Assembly (NCBI RefSeq): GCF_900099785.1
Contig: NZ_FNDS01000013.1
Coordinates: 38,544 to 102,543, forward strand
DNA length: 64,000 nt
Direction: 5' to 3'
Source: Pseudomonas panipatensis
GTDB taxonomy: Bacteria; Pseudomonadota; Gammaproteobacteria; Pseudomonadales; Pseudomonadaceae
The first letter of the stretch is position 1. Each line of letters begins with the position of its first letter. Under the pieces are notes generated by a model. That model searched no databases and had not been told where the DNA came from. It saw only the letters and a list, made by a program, of their open reading frames with translations. The position numbers and the translations under genes are program-made. Shown piece by piece: positions 52,598 through 61,291 of this stretch.

Positions 52598-52607
52598 GGC
52601 CGGTCCT

Positions 52608-53339
52608 TCACGCGTCGCTCGGCGCGGCGCTGAACAGGTAGCCGGCGCCATGGATGGTGATGATCAGGTCGGGCTCGGCCGGGTCGTCGCGCAGCTTGCG
52701 CCGCAGGCGCCCGACCAGCACGTCGATGGAGCGGTCGTTGGGCAGCCATTCGCGGTTGCGGATCTGGTCCATCAGTTGGTCGCGGCTGAGGGTGTGGCCG
52801 CTGTTGCGCAGGAACACGCAGAGCAGTTGGAACTCGCCGTGGGTCAGCGCGGTTTCGCCGCCATCGCGGTCGATCAGGCGCCGCCGGTCGAGGTCCAGCA
52901 CCCACTCGGCGAAGCGCTTGAGCTGCTGTCGCCCGGGCCCGGCGACGGGCGCCTGGGCATGGCGCACGCGGCGGATCAGGTTCTTCGCCCGCGACACCAG
53001 TTCGCGCGGGTTCGGCGGTTTGATCACGTAGTCGTCGGCGCCGCATTCCAGGCCGACGATGCGGTCGATGTCGTCGCCGCGCCCGGTGATCAGGATGATG
53101 CCGATCTCCGAGCGTACGCGCAGTTCGCGGGTCAGGGTCAGGCCGTCCTTGCCGGGCAGGCGGATGTCCAGCAGCACCAGGTCGATCGGCGCGCCGCCGC
53201 GTTCGGCCTCGGCGAGGCTGGCTTCGGCCTGCTCGGCGGTACCGACGCAGGACACGGCATAGCCCTCGCCGGCGAGGTAGGACTGGAGGAGTTCGCGAAT
53301 CAACGGATCGTCATCGACGATCAGAACACGGGGAGCCAT
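52608..53339 (-). CDS. aruR: OmpR-family response regulator, AruR-type
   Basis: A 243-residue regulator: receiver domain (VLIVDDDPLIRELLQSYLAG, phospho-Asp in LVLLDIRLPGKDG, Lys in YVIKPPNPREL) and a winged-helix DNA-binding domain (LTHGEFQLLCVFLRNSGHTL, DRSIDVLVGRLRRKL, TIHGAGYLF). ATG 53339 has AGGG 8 bases upstream; ATG 53345 is too close to that site. First gene of the three-gene unit with the binding protein and hybrid sensor. By position it corresponds to AruR, activator of the arginine transaminase genes. Confidence 0.88.
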   Translation of the reverse strand: MAPRVLIVDDDPLIRELLQSYLAGEGYAVSCVGTAEQAEASLAEAERGGAPIDLVLLDIRLPGKDGLTLTRELRVRSEIGIILITGRGDDIDRIVGLECGADDYVIKPPNPRELVSRAKNLIRRVRHAQAPVAGPGRQQLKRFAEWVLDLDRRRLIDRDGGETALTHGEFQLLCVFLRNSGHTLSRDQLMDQIRNREWLPNDRSIDVLVGRLRRKLRDDPAEPDLIITIHGAGYLFSAAPSDA

Positions 53340-53455
53340 CGCCATTGCCCTGCTGCGACCGCCCACCGTGGCGGGGCGGAATTCTTATTGGATTAGCGGG
53401 TCACGCGTGGGATTTTTCCCGCGCCGGCGCAGAGTAGCGACTGCTGAACGGACGA

Positions 53456-54103
53456 TCAACAACCGGTCGGCGAGCGGCGGAAGCGTTGCCGCGCGCCAGC
53501 CTGCAGCCCATCCACCCAGGCCTCGCAGATTTGCACGCCCTGCTCCGGGGTGAAGGTGCTGGGGTTCAGCCCGGACTCCAGCCAGAGGCCATCGAGCAGC
53601 GCACTCAAGGCGATGGCCGCGAGGTCGGCGTCGAAGTCGCTCCAGCCCTCCGCCTGCGCCAGTTCGCCAAGGGCCTGCGCGAGCAGCGCGCGGTATTCGC
53701 CGTAGGACTGATCGTGGGCCTGGTTGATCGCCTCGGCGGTCTTCACCGCGCCCCAGAAGGCCAGCCAGGCGTCGAGCAGTTGCGGGTCGAGCAGTTCGGC
53801 GCAGAAGGACGCGCGGAAGAACGCCGAGAGGCGCGCGCGGGCGTCGGGCGCGGCCTCGGCGATGGCTTCGCGGAGCAGTTGCATGACCCGCCCGGTGACG
53901 GTCAGGTAGGCCTCGGCGACCAGCTCGTCCTTGCCGGCGTAGTGGTGGTTGATCAGCCCCACCGAGACCCCGGCCTCAGCGCAGATCTTGCGGATCGAGG
54001 CGCCCTGGAAGCCGTGGCGCTTCAGGCAGGCGAGGGTTGCCTCGATCAGCAGTGCCTTGCGCTGTTCGGGTTCCAGCCGGGAAAAGCGCACTTCCTGGTT
54101 CAT
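53456..54103 (-). CDS. TetR-family regulator (BetI-type C-terminus)
   Basis: A 215-residue TetR repressor. Helix-turn-helix LLIEATLACLKRHGFQGASI, RKICAEAGVSVGLINHHYAG; ligand-binding C-terminal domain with FFRASFCAELLDPQLLDAWL and AIALSALLDGLWLESGLNPS, typical of the BetI/TetR_C_6 group. It is divergent from the PotF-like binding-protein gene and probably represses it. The promoter region between them carries an inverted repeat at 54235-54256. It is probably not the true choline-sensing BetI, since the bet genes are not adjacent. Confidence 0.88.
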   Translation of the reverse strand: MNQEVRFSRLEPEQRKALLIEATLACLKRHGFQGASIRKICAEAGVSVGLINHHYAGKDELVAEAYLTVTGRVMQLLREAIAEAAPDARARLSAFFRASFCAELLDPQLLDAWLAFWGAVKTAEAINQAHDQSYGEYRALLAQALGELAQAEGWSDFDADLAAIALSALLDGLWLESGLNPSTFTPEQGVQICEAWVDGLQAGARQRFRRSPTGC

Positions 54104-54234
54104 CGCCTGTCGCTCCTGTCTCGCTCGCCGCCACTCTCGGGGCCCATGCCTGTTCCGCGCCGCGGATCATCGGCGGGTCGGGCGGCAAAGGGCAACAGCA
54201 TATCAGCCCGACCCACCCATTCGGGGAATGGCCG

Positions 54235-54256
54235 CTGTCCGGCCAGCGGCGGACAG
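54235..54256. promoter_or_regulatory. Candidate TetR operator upstream of the PotF-like gene
   Basis: CTGTCCG and CGGACAG are perfect 7-bp arms with 8 bases between, 47 bases before the binding-protein ATG and divergent from the TetR gene. A second inverted repeat, GGGTCGGGC/GCCCGACCC, lies at about 54175-54214. Confidence 0.5.
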
Positions 54257-54277
54257 TGGAGCCAGCCGCACGACCCG

Positions 54278-54287
54278 AACAACAACC
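54278..54287 (+). promoter_or_regulatory. Hfq/Crc-type CA motif before the PotF-like RBS
   Basis: AACAACAACC lies four bases before the ribosome-binding site GGTGGGAG (54291-54298) of the binding-protein gene and matches AAnAAnAA. Confidence 0.55.
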
Positions 54288-54302
54288 ACAGGTGGGAGTG
54301 AC

Positions 54303-55406
54303 ATGCAGAGAATCCTTGCAGCCGCGATCGGCACGGCGCTGGCGCTGTGTCCGCTGTTCAGCCTGGCGGACGACGCCGGCAACGCCAACACATTGAGGCT
54401 GTACAACTGGTCGGACTACATCGGTGAGCACACCATCGCCGATTTCGAGAAGGCCACCGGGATCAAGGTGGTCTACGACACCTTCGACTCCTACGAGACG
54501 GTGCAAGGCAAGTTGCTGCCGGGGCGCTCCGGCTACGACCTGGTGGTGCTCAACGCCGCGCTGGTGCCGCCGCTGCTCAAGGCCGGGGTGTTCCAGGCGC
54601 TGGACAAGAGCCGCCTGCCGAGCTGGAACAACCTCGACCCGGACGTGCTCAAGCACCTGGATCACTACGATCCGGGCGTGAAGTATTCGGCGCCCTACAC
54701 CTGGGGCAGCAACGGCATCACCTACAACGTCGAGAAGATCAAGGCACGCATGCCCGACGCGCCCATCGGCTCGCTGGCGATGCTCTTCGATCCCCGGGTG
54801 GTGTCGAAATTCGCCGACTGCGGGGTGACCATCATCGACTCGCCCACCGACGTCATCCCGCTGGCCCTGGCCTATCTGCGGCGCGACCCGAACAGCGCCG
54901 CGCCGGAAGACCTCAAGGCCGCCCAGGAGCTGCTCAGCGCGGTGCGCCCGTACATCCGCAAGTTCGACTCCACCAGCTACCTCAATGGCCTGGCCAACGG
55001 CGACCAGTGCATGGCCATGACCTGGTCCGGCGACTACGCCACCGCCCAGGCCCGCGCCAACGAAGCCGGGGCCAAGGTCAAGCTGGACTACTTCATTCCC
55101 AAGGAAGGCTCGCTGATCTGGTTCGACGACTTCTACATCCCGGCCGACGCGCCGCACGCGGCCAACGCGCACCGCTTCATCGAATACCTGCTGCAGCCGA
55201 AGGTCGCCGCCGAGGTCAGCGACTACATCCGCTACGCCACCAGCAACGGCGCCGCCACCCCGCTGCTGACCGCCGCGGTGCGCAACGACCCGGCGATCTA
55301 CCCGGACGCCGCGACCCGCGCCCGCCTGTTCACGCAGAAGGTGCAGACGCCCCAGGCCACCCGCCTGATCACCCGCACCTGGAACGCGGTGAAGACCGGG
55401 ACCTGA
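54303..55406 (+). CDS. Polyamine-type ABC transporter substrate-binding protein (PotF/SpuD-like)
   Basis: A 367-residue periplasmic binding protein of the PotD/PotF family. Signal peptide MQRILAAAIGTALALCPLFS; NTLRLYNWSDYIGEHTIADF and TGIKVVYDTFDSYETVQGKL, the classic polyamine-binder opening with Trp and Asp ligands; YTWGSNGITYNVEKI; MTWSGDYATAQARANEAG; IWFDDFYIPADAPHAANAHR. No permease or ATPase genes adjoin, so it would share a transporter encoded elsewhere (as several SpuD paralogues do) or act as a sensor. Start ATG 54303. It is followed by a class III aminotransferase and precedes no other spu genes. Polyamine or a similar diamine ligand is likely. Confidence 0.9.
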   Translation: MQRILAAAIGTALALCPLFSLADDAGNANTLRLYNWSDYIGEHTIADFEKATGIKVVYDTFDSYETVQGKLLPGRSGYDLVVLNAALVPPLLKAGVFQALDKSRLPSWNNLDPDVLKHLDHYDPGVKYSAPYTWGSNGITYNVEKIKARMPDAPIGSLAMLFDPRVVSKFADCGVTIIDSPTDVIPLALAYLRRDPNSAAPEDLKAAQELLSAVRPYIRKFDSTSYLNGLANGDQCMAMTWSGDYATAQARANEAGAKVKLDYFIPKEGSLIWFDDFYIPADAPHAANAHRFIEYLLQPKVAAEVSDYIRYATSNGAATPLLTAAVRNDPAIYPDAATRARLFTQKVQTPQATRLITRTWNAVKTGT

Positions 55407-55427
55407 ACAGTCACCGCTCCAGCGCCG

Positions 55428-55534
55428 CCTCTTCCCCGCGCACTTGCCGCGGGGCGAGGGGGCTGCCAGAGCACCAGGGAGATTCGGGGGCTCCACGCAC
55501 CCCGAACGCTTCCCTCTTCCCGACGGGAGAGGGA
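55428..55534. repeat. Two imperfect inverted repeats between binding protein and aminotransferase
   Basis: CCTCTTCCCCGCG pairs with CGCGGGGCGAGG (55428-55459), and TCCCTCTTCCCG pairs with CGGGAGAGGGA (55511-55534). Both lack T runs. Similar CT/GA-rich palindromes are common between Pseudomonas genes and may stabilise or process the mRNA between the two cistrons. Confidence 0.55.
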
Positions 55535-55578
55535 CAAACGGAATCGACACGATGAAACCGCACGATCGAGGTACAGCC

Positions 55579-56997
55579 ATGACCGCCCCATCCGCCGCCT
55601 TCTTCGCCCAGTTCGACGACGACAAACTGGTCGCCGCCGACCAGGCCCACTACCTGCACGGCTATCACCTGTTCGACGACCACCGCGAGAACGGTGCGCT
55701 GAACATCGCCGCCGGCGAAGGCGCCTACATCTACGACACCCACGGCAACCGCTACCTGGATGCGGTCGGCGGCATGTGGTGCACGAACATCGGCCTGGGT
55801 CGCGCGGAGATGGCCGATGCGATCGCCGACCAGGTGCGCCGGCTGGCCTACTCCAACCCCTTCTGCGACATGGCCAACGTCAGCGCCATCCAGCTCTGCG
55901 AGAAGCTCGCCGAACTGGCCCCGGGCGATCTCGACCATGTGTTCCTCACCACCGGCGGCTCCACCGCGGTGGACACCGCCTACCGGCTGATCCAGTACTA
56001 CCAGAACTGCCGCGGCAAACCGGAGAAGAAGCACATCATCAGTCGGGTCAACGCCTACCACGGCTCGACGTTCCTGACCATGTCGCTCGGCGGCAAGGTC
56101 GCCGACCACCCGGCCGAGTTCGACTTCCTCAAGGACCACATCCACCACATTTCCTGCCCCAACCCCTACCGCGCGCCGGACGGCATGACCGAAGGCGACT
56201 TCCTCGAATTCCTGGTCAAGGAGTTCGAGGACAAGATCCTCGAACTGGGCGCGGACAAGGTCGCGGCCTTCTTCGCCGAGCCGATCATGGGCTCCGGCGG
56301 GGTGATCATTCCGCCGCGCGGCTACCACCAGCGGCTGTGGGAAATCTGCCGCCAGTACGACGTGCTCTACGTCGCCGACGAGGTGGTGACCTCCTTCGGC
56401 CGCCTCGGCGCCTTCTTCGCCTCCGAGGCGGTGTTCGGCATGCAGCCGGACATCATCACCACCGCCAAGGGCCTGACCTCCGGCTACCTGCCGCTGGGCG
56501 CGTGCATCTTCTCCGAGAGGATCTGGAAGGTCATCGCCGAACCGAACCGCGGCCGCTGCTTCAGCCATGGCTTCACCTACAGCGGCCACCCGGTGAGCTG
56601 CGTGGCGGCGCTGAAGAACATCGAGATCATCGAGCGCGAAAACCTGCTGGCGCACGTCGCCGACGTCGGCGCCTACCTGGAGCAGCGTCTGCAAAGCCTC
56701 GCCGAACTGCCCCTGGTGGGGAGCGTGCGCTGCCAGAAGCTGATGGCCTGCGTCGAGTTCGTCGCCGACAAACGTAGCAAGGCGCTGTTCCCGGAAGAGC
56801 TGAACATCGGCGAGAAGATCCACCTGCGCGCCCAGGCCCGTGGCCTGCTGGTGCGGCCGATCGTGCACCTGAACGTGATGTCGCCGCCGCTGACCATCAC
56901 CCATGCCCAGGTCGACGAGATCGTCGACAGCCTGCGCGACGCCATCCTCGAAACCGCCGCCGACCTGCAGCGCAGCGGCGAATACGCGGGGCACTGA
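55579..56997 (+). CDS. Class III aminotransferase (polyamine/omega-amine type, SpuC-like)
   Basis: A 472-residue PLP aminotransferase of the omega-amino acid/diamine--pyruvate group. Seen: AYIYDTHGNRYLDAVGGMWC, TTGGSTAVDTAYRLIQYYQN, NAYHGSTFLTMSLGG, VLYVADEVVTSFGRLG (PLP Asp), and Schiff-base Lys in ITTAKGLTSGYLPLGACIF near residue 300. Such enzymes move terminal amino groups from diamines or omega-amino acids to pyruvate. GAGGTAC lies before ATG 55579; ATG 55552 is an alternative. It is downstream of the polyamine-type binding protein, so both probably serve one amine. Confidence 0.92.
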   Translation: MTAPSAAFFAQFDDDKLVAADQAHYLHGYHLFDDHRENGALNIAAGEGAYIYDTHGNRYLDAVGGMWCTNIGLGRAEMADAIADQVRRLAYSNPFCDMANVSAIQLCEKLAELAPGDLDHVFLTTGGSTAVDTAYRLIQYYQNCRGKPEKKHIISRVNAYHGSTFLTMSLGGKVADHPAEFDFLKDHIHHISCPNPYRAPDGMTEGDFLEFLVKEFEDKILELGADKVAAFFAEPIMGSGGVIIPPRGYHQRLWEICRQYDVLYVADEVVTSFGRLGAFFASEAVFGMQPDIITTAKGLTSGYLPLGACIFSERIWKVIAEPNRGRCFSHGFTYSGHPVSCVAALKNIEIIERENLLAHVADVGAYLEQRLQSLAELPLVGSVRCQKLMACVEFVADKRSKALFPEELNIGEKIHLRAQARGLLVRPIVHLNVMSPPLTITHAQVDEIVDSLRDAILETAADLQRSGEYAGH

Positions 56998-57050
56998 TGG
57001 CCGCGCTCGGCGTTTTGCGCCTGCCCGGCGGGCTCAGTAGACTGCCGGAC

Positions 57051-57899
57051 ATGAGCGACACCGAACCGGCAATCCCCTCCCCGGCCCTGCATGACTGGCA
57101 TGCCGGGCTGGCCCGCGCCATGGCCAGCCTGGCCGAGCCGGGCTTCGTCGAACACCTCGGCGAAGCGCTGGCCTGCCTGGCGTCCATCGAGTCGATCATG
57201 CTCGGCCTGGAGCGCAAGGGGCTACCGCCGCAACCGCTGTACCAGCGCGGCATCGCCGCGCAGTACCGCGAGGCGCTGATCGAGCGCTACTACGCCCGTG
57301 GCTACCTGCTCGATCCCTTCTGCCTGGCCATGGAAGAGGGCCTCAGCGAAGGCTTCTACCCACTGGCCGAGATCGCCCCGGACGATTTCTTCGGCAGCGA
57401 GTACTACAAGACCTACTACCTCAAGGCCGGCTCCAGCGAGGACTGTCACTACATCGTCGACCTCGACGCGCAGCGCAAGATTTCCCTGTGCATGTACCAG
57501 GGCCACAGCGGCGCGCGCTTCTCCGCCAGCCAGCTGGAACTGCTGCGCGCCGCGCAACCGCTGGTCCGCGAGCTGTTCCGGCAGTTCGACAGCAGCGGCG
57601 GCCTGGAGCGGCTGCTGGCCGGCAGCGGCGAGCGCGGCGCCAGCGCGCGCCGCCCTCTCGACCGGCATATCCGCGCGGCCTTCATGAACTTCGGCAGCGA
57701 CCGCCTGACCGAACGCGAGCGCGAGATCGCCCACCTGCTGTTGCGCGGTCACTCGGTGAAATCCAGCGCGCGGGTGCTGGAAATTTCCCCGGAAACCGTG
57801 CGCATGCACCGCAAGCACCTCTACACCAAGCTGGCGATCAACTCCCAGGCCGAGCTGTTCTCGCTGTTCATCGACTGGCTGACCCAGGACGCCGGCTAG
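57051..57899 (+). CDS. LuxR-type helix-turn-helix regulator
   Basis: A 282-residue protein with a C-terminal LuxR/FixJ helix-turn-helix (DRLTEREREIAHLLLRGHSV, KSSARVLEISPETVRMHRKH, LYTKLAINSQAELFSLFIDW) and an N-terminal domain of about 190 residues that is not a recognisable receiver or autoinducer-binding domain. ATG 57051 gives MSDTEPAIPSPALHDWH; an in-frame ATG at 56997 overlaps the aminotransferase stop (TGATG) with GGGG upstream and could be used by translational coupling. Placed directly after the aminotransferase, it probably controls that amine pathway. Confidence 0.85.
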   Translation: MSDTEPAIPSPALHDWHAGLARAMASLAEPGFVEHLGEALACLASIESIMLGLERKGLPPQPLYQRGIAAQYREALIERYYARGYLLDPFCLAMEEGLSEGFYPLAEIAPDDFFGSEYYKTYYLKAGSSEDCHYIVDLDAQRKISLCMYQGHSGARFSASQLELLRAAQPLVRELFRQFDSSGGLERLLAGSGERGASARRPLDRHIRAAFMNFGSDRLTEREREIAHLLLRGHSVKSSARVLEISPETVRMHRKHLYTKLAINSQAELFSLFIDWLTQDAG

Positions 57900-58074
57900 G
57901 CGCGGGGCACGGGCGCCGGCCGGGGGGATGTGGCAGGCGCGGTCGCGGGCAATCCGGCCACGCATCGGCCACACTGCCTCCTGATAAATACAGCGTTAAC
58001 CGTTGCGATCACTGCATTAGTGCCGCCAACGTGCTAAAAATCTGCCTTTCCCGTCGTGTCAGGAGAACCACCCG

Positions 58075-59100
58075 ATGCCCCGCTGGCTCCCCGCCCTGCT
58101 GCTGGCCACCGCGCTGCCGCTGCCGGCCGCCACCTTGCCGCTGCAGGCCGCCGAATCCAAGGTGACCTATGGTCCCGAGCTGGAGCGCTTCAACTACGCC
58201 TATCCGGTCGGCCACTTCAGCTTCGAGTCCCAGGGCAAGCACATGCACATGGCCTACATCGACGTGAAGCCGACCAAGCCCAACGGCCGCGCGGTGGTCC
58301 TGCTGCACGGCAAGAACTTCTGCGCCGGCACCTGGGAAGGCACCATCGCCGCCCTCAGCGGCGCCGGCTACCGGGTGATCGCGCCGGACCAGATCGGTTT
58401 CTGCAAATCGACCAAGCCGGAGCACTACCAGTACAGCTTCGAGCAACTGGCCAGCAACACCCACGCGCTGCTGCAGAAGCTCAAGCTGAACAAGTTCACC
58501 CTGCTCGGCCATTCCACCGGCGGCATGCTCGCCAGCCGCTACGCGCTGATGTATCCGCAGCAGGTCGAGCAACTGGTGCTGGTCAACCCCATCGGCCTGG
58601 AAGACTGGCGTGCCCTGGGCGTGCCCTACCGCACCCCGGACCAGTGGTACGAGCGCGAGCTGAAGACCAGCGCCGATAGCATCCGCAAATACGAGCAGGC
58701 GACCTACTACGCCGGCCAGTGGAAGCCCGAGTACGACAAGTGGGTGAACATGCTCGCCGGTCTCTACAACGGCTCCGGCCACGAGCGCGTGGCGTGGAAC
58801 TCGGCGCTGCAGTACGACATGATCTTCACCCAGCCGGTGGTCCAGGACTTCGCCCGCCTCCAGGCGCCGACCCTGCTGCTGATCGGCACCCAGGACAACA
58901 CCGCGATCGGCAAGGACATCGCGCCGCCGGAGCTGCGCGACAAGCTGGGCAACTACGCCGAGCTGGGCAAGCGCACCGCCCAGGCGATTCCCCACGCCAC
59001 CCTGGTGGAGTTCGACAAGCTCGGCCACGCGCCGCAGATCCAGGACCCGCAGACCTTCCACGCCGCCCTGCTCAAGGGCCTGGCCGACCTGCCGCACTGA
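58075..59100 (+). CDS. Exported alpha/beta hydrolase
   Basis: A 341-residue exported esterase or lipase-like hydrolase. Signal peptide MPRWLPALLLATALPLPAAT, then VVLLHGKNFCAGTWEGTIAA (oxyanion loop), DQIGFCKSTKP, nucleophile in LLGHSTGGMLASRYALMY (GHSTGG), LLIGTQDNTAIG with acid residue, and His in FDKLGHAPQIQDPQTF. Substrate unknown; periplasmic by its signal. AGGAGA precedes ATG 58075 by about 8 bases. A similar lipolytic enzyme gene lies in the choline/betaine region of P. aeruginosa, which fits the cbc genes that follow, but the link is only positional. Confidence 0.87.
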   Translation: MPRWLPALLLATALPLPAATLPLQAAESKVTYGPELERFNYAYPVGHFSFESQGKHMHMAYIDVKPTKPNGRAVVLLHGKNFCAGTWEGTIAALSGAGYRVIAPDQIGFCKSTKPEHYQYSFEQLASNTHALLQKLKLNKFTLLGHSTGGMLASRYALMYPQQVEQLVLVNPIGLEDWRALGVPYRTPDQWYERELKTSADSIRKYEQATYYAGQWKPEYDKWVNMLAGLYNGSGHERVAWNSALQYDMIFTQPVVQDFARLQAPTLLLIGTQDNTAIGKDIAPPELRDKLGNYAELGKRTAQAIPHATLVEFDKLGHAPQIQDPQTFHAALLKGLADLPH

Positions 59101-59171
59101 GGCGACCGCGCCGGTCTGCCAATCGCGCGCCCCGCCCGCGCAAGGCGGCCAGCGCCGAATCCCGCCCAATG

Positions 59172-59205
59172 AAAAACGCCGGCGTCCCTCACAGGACGCC
59201 GGCGT
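59172..59205 (-). terminator. Intrinsic terminator of the cbcXWV operon
   Basis: ACGCCGGCGTCC and GGACGCCGGCGT form a perfect 12-bp stem with a six-base loop; on the minus strand five T follow. It lies 20 bases after the cbcV stop codon and may also stop the convergent hydrolase transcript. Confidence 0.88.
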
Positions 59206-59224
59206 CTGTCATCCCCAAGCCCCG

Positions 59225-60403
59225 TCAGCCCAGGTTCTTGCCCAGCAGGGCGTGGTACAGCTCGCTGTCGCCGAGCACCCCGACCACGCGGTTCTGCTCC
59301 TGCAGGACCAGCTTGTGCCCGGTCTGGTAGCGAATCTGCAGCGCATCGCGCATGCGGATGCTGACATCGACCAGGGTCGGCTCGTGCTTGAGCTTTTCCA
59401 CCGGGTCGCCCGGACGCCAGCGTTGCAGGTCGATGATGTTGCTGCCCTGGCGGGCGGTCCTGACCTGGTCGCCCTCGGTGAGGCCGATCCAGCAGTCGCG
59501 CCCCTGGTCGAAGCAGACTTCGTCGGCCTGCCGACGGCACTGGTCGAGGCCGCGCATCAGGCTCGAACCGCACAGCACGTTGAGCGGGTTGGTGTGCGCG
59601 ACGAAGGTGCGCACGTATTCGTCCGCCGGGCTCAGCACGATTTCCTCGGGCTTGCCGTGCTGGATGATGCGGCCGTCCTTCATGATGGCGATGCGAGTGC
59701 CGATCTTCAGCGCCTCGTCGAGGTCGTGGCTGACGAACACGATGGTCTTGTGCAACTGCCGTTGCAGCACCAGCAGTTCGTCCTGCAACTGCTGACGGAT
59801 CAGCGGGTCGAGGGCCGAGAAGGGTTCGTCCATCAGCAGGATGTCACCGTCCATGGCCAGTGCGCGGGCCAGGCCGACGCGCTGCTGCATGCCGCCGGAC
59901 AGCGAGTCGGGACGCTTGTCGCGCCACTGCGTCAGGCCGACCAGTTCGAGCTTCTCGTCGATCACCTTCTTCCGCTCGTTGGCCGGGCGGCCCTGCATTT
60001 CCAGGCCGAAGCCGATGTTCTCGGCGACGGTCAGCCAGGGCATCAGGGCGAACTTCTGGAAAACCATGGCGATGCGCTTGGTACGCATGGTCTTGAGGGT
60101 CGCCGGCGAGCAGTTGGCGATGTCCACCTGCTGGCCTTCGTGTTCGATCAACAGCTTGCCGCGGCTGACCCGGTTGAGGCCGTTGATGCAGCGCAGCAGG
60201 CTCGACTTGCCGGAGCCGGAGAGCCCCATCATCACGCAGATTTCGCCGCGGTTGACGTCCAGGCAGGCGTCTTCGACGCCGAGCACCTGCCCGGTGCGCT
60301 TGAGGATCTCCTCGCGGCCCATGCCCTGGTCCAGCAGCTTGAGGGCCTCCTTGGTGTGGGTGCCGAAAATCACATCCACGTGTTCGAATCGGATCGCTGA
60401 CAT
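59225..60403 (-). CDS. cbcV: Choline/betaine/carnitine ABC transporter ATPase
   Basis: A 392-residue ATPase of the quaternary-amine uptake group (OpuAA/ProV). Walker A GLSGSGKSSLLRCINGLN near residue 59, Q-loop KRIAMVFQKFALMPWLTVAE, signature SLSGGMQQRVGLARALA, Walker B ILLMDEPFSALDPL, H-loop VFVSHDLDEAL, then a C-terminal regulatory CBS-like region from about residue 280. N-terminal EALKLLDQGMGREEILKRTG is typical of ProV. It powers import of choline, glycine betaine and carnitine with CbcW. Starts 6 bases after the cbcW stop. Confidence 0.94.
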   Translation of the reverse strand: MSAIRFEHVDVIFGTHTKEALKLLDQGMGREEILKRTGQVLGVEDACLDVNRGEICVMMGLSGSGKSSLLRCINGLNRVSRGKLLIEHEGQQVDIANCSPATLKTMRTKRIAMVFQKFALMPWLTVAENIGFGLEMQGRPANERKKVIDEKLELVGLTQWRDKRPDSLSGGMQQRVGLARALAMDGDILLMDEPFSALDPLIRQQLQDELLVLQRQLHKTIVFVSHDLDEALKIGTRIAIMKDGRIIQHGKPEEIVLSPADEYVRTFVAHTNPLNVLCGSSLMRGLDQCRRQADEVCFDQGRDCWIGLTEGDQVRTARQGSNIIDLQRWRPGDPVEKLKHEPTLVDVSIRMRDALQIRYQTGHKLVLQEQNRVVGVLGDSELYHALLGKNLG

Positions 60404-60409
60404 AGTTGC

Positions 60410-61249
60410 TTACCTCCCCCGCAGCGAACGTTGCTTGCACACCCGGTCGAGCAGGATGGCGAGCAGGACGATGGCCAGACCGGCTTCGAAGCCGAGGGAA
60501 ATATCCGCGGTGTTCAGCGCGTTGACCACCGGCTTGCCGAGGCCGTCGGCGCCGACCAGCGCGGAGATCACCACCATCGACAGCGACAGCATGATGCACT
60601 GAGTGATACCCGCGCCGATGCTCGGCATGGCATGCGGCAGCTCGATGCGCGTGAGCAACTGCCAGCGCGAGCAACCGAAGGCCTTGCCGGCGTCCATCAG
60701 TTCCGCCGGCACGTCCTGGATACCCAGGCAGGTCAGGCGAATGGGCGCGGCGATGGCGAAGATCACCGTGGAAATCAGCCCCGGCACCACACCCAGACCG
60801 AACAGCGTCAGGGTGGGGATCAGGTAGACGAAGGTCGGCACCGTCTGCATCAGGTCGAGCAGGGGACGCAGGGCGGTGTAGAACCAGGGCTTGTGCGCGG
60901 CCACGATGCCAAGCGGCACACCGATGGCCACGCACACCAGGGTGGCGAAGATGACCTGGGCGAGGGTCTCCATGGTTTCCTGCCAGTAGCCCAGGTTGAG
61001 GATCAGCAGCAGCGACGCCAACGCGAACAAGGTCAGGCCGAGGCTGCGCTGGATCACGTGAACCAGGGCTACCAGGATGACGATCAACGCCAGCGGGTTG
61101 AACCACAACAAGCTGCCGGTGACGCCGTGGATGAAGAACTCGAGCACATCCGAGATCTTGTCGAAGACGGCCGCCCCATGACGGGTGAGCCAATCGACGA
61201 AGGAGGCGATGTGCGCTCCCAGGGGTATCTTGTGATCAGTCAGAAACAT
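60410..61249 (-). CDS. cbcW: Choline/betaine/carnitine ABC transporter permease
   Basis: A 279-residue inner-membrane permease of the OpuAB/ProW family with about six helices (LALIVILVALVHVIQRSLGL, LTLFALASLLLILNLGYW, IFATLVCVAIGVPLGIVAA, LLDLMQTVPTFVYLIPTLTL) and the ABC coupling loop around LMDAGKAFGCSRWQLLTRIELP. GGAGGTAA at its end provides the ribosome-binding site for cbcV. It lies between cbcX and cbcV, as in P. aeruginosa cbcXWV. Confidence 0.94.
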   Translation of the reverse strand: MFLTDHKIPLGAHIASFVDWLTRHGAAVFDKISDVLEFFIHGVTGSLLWFNPLALIVILVALVHVIQRSLGLTLFALASLLLILNLGYWQETMETLAQVIFATLVCVAIGVPLGIVAAHKPWFYTALRPLLDLMQTVPTFVYLIPTLTLFGLGVVPGLISTVIFAIAAPIRLTCLGIQDVPAELMDAGKAFGCSRWQLLTRIELPHAMPSIGAGITQCIMLSLSMVVISALVGADGLGKPVVNALNTADISLGFEAGLAIVLLAILLDRVCKQRSLRGR

Positions 61250-61291
61250 AATGCGGGCCCATCGAAGCAGGGTGGAAGCAACCAGCCGCCA

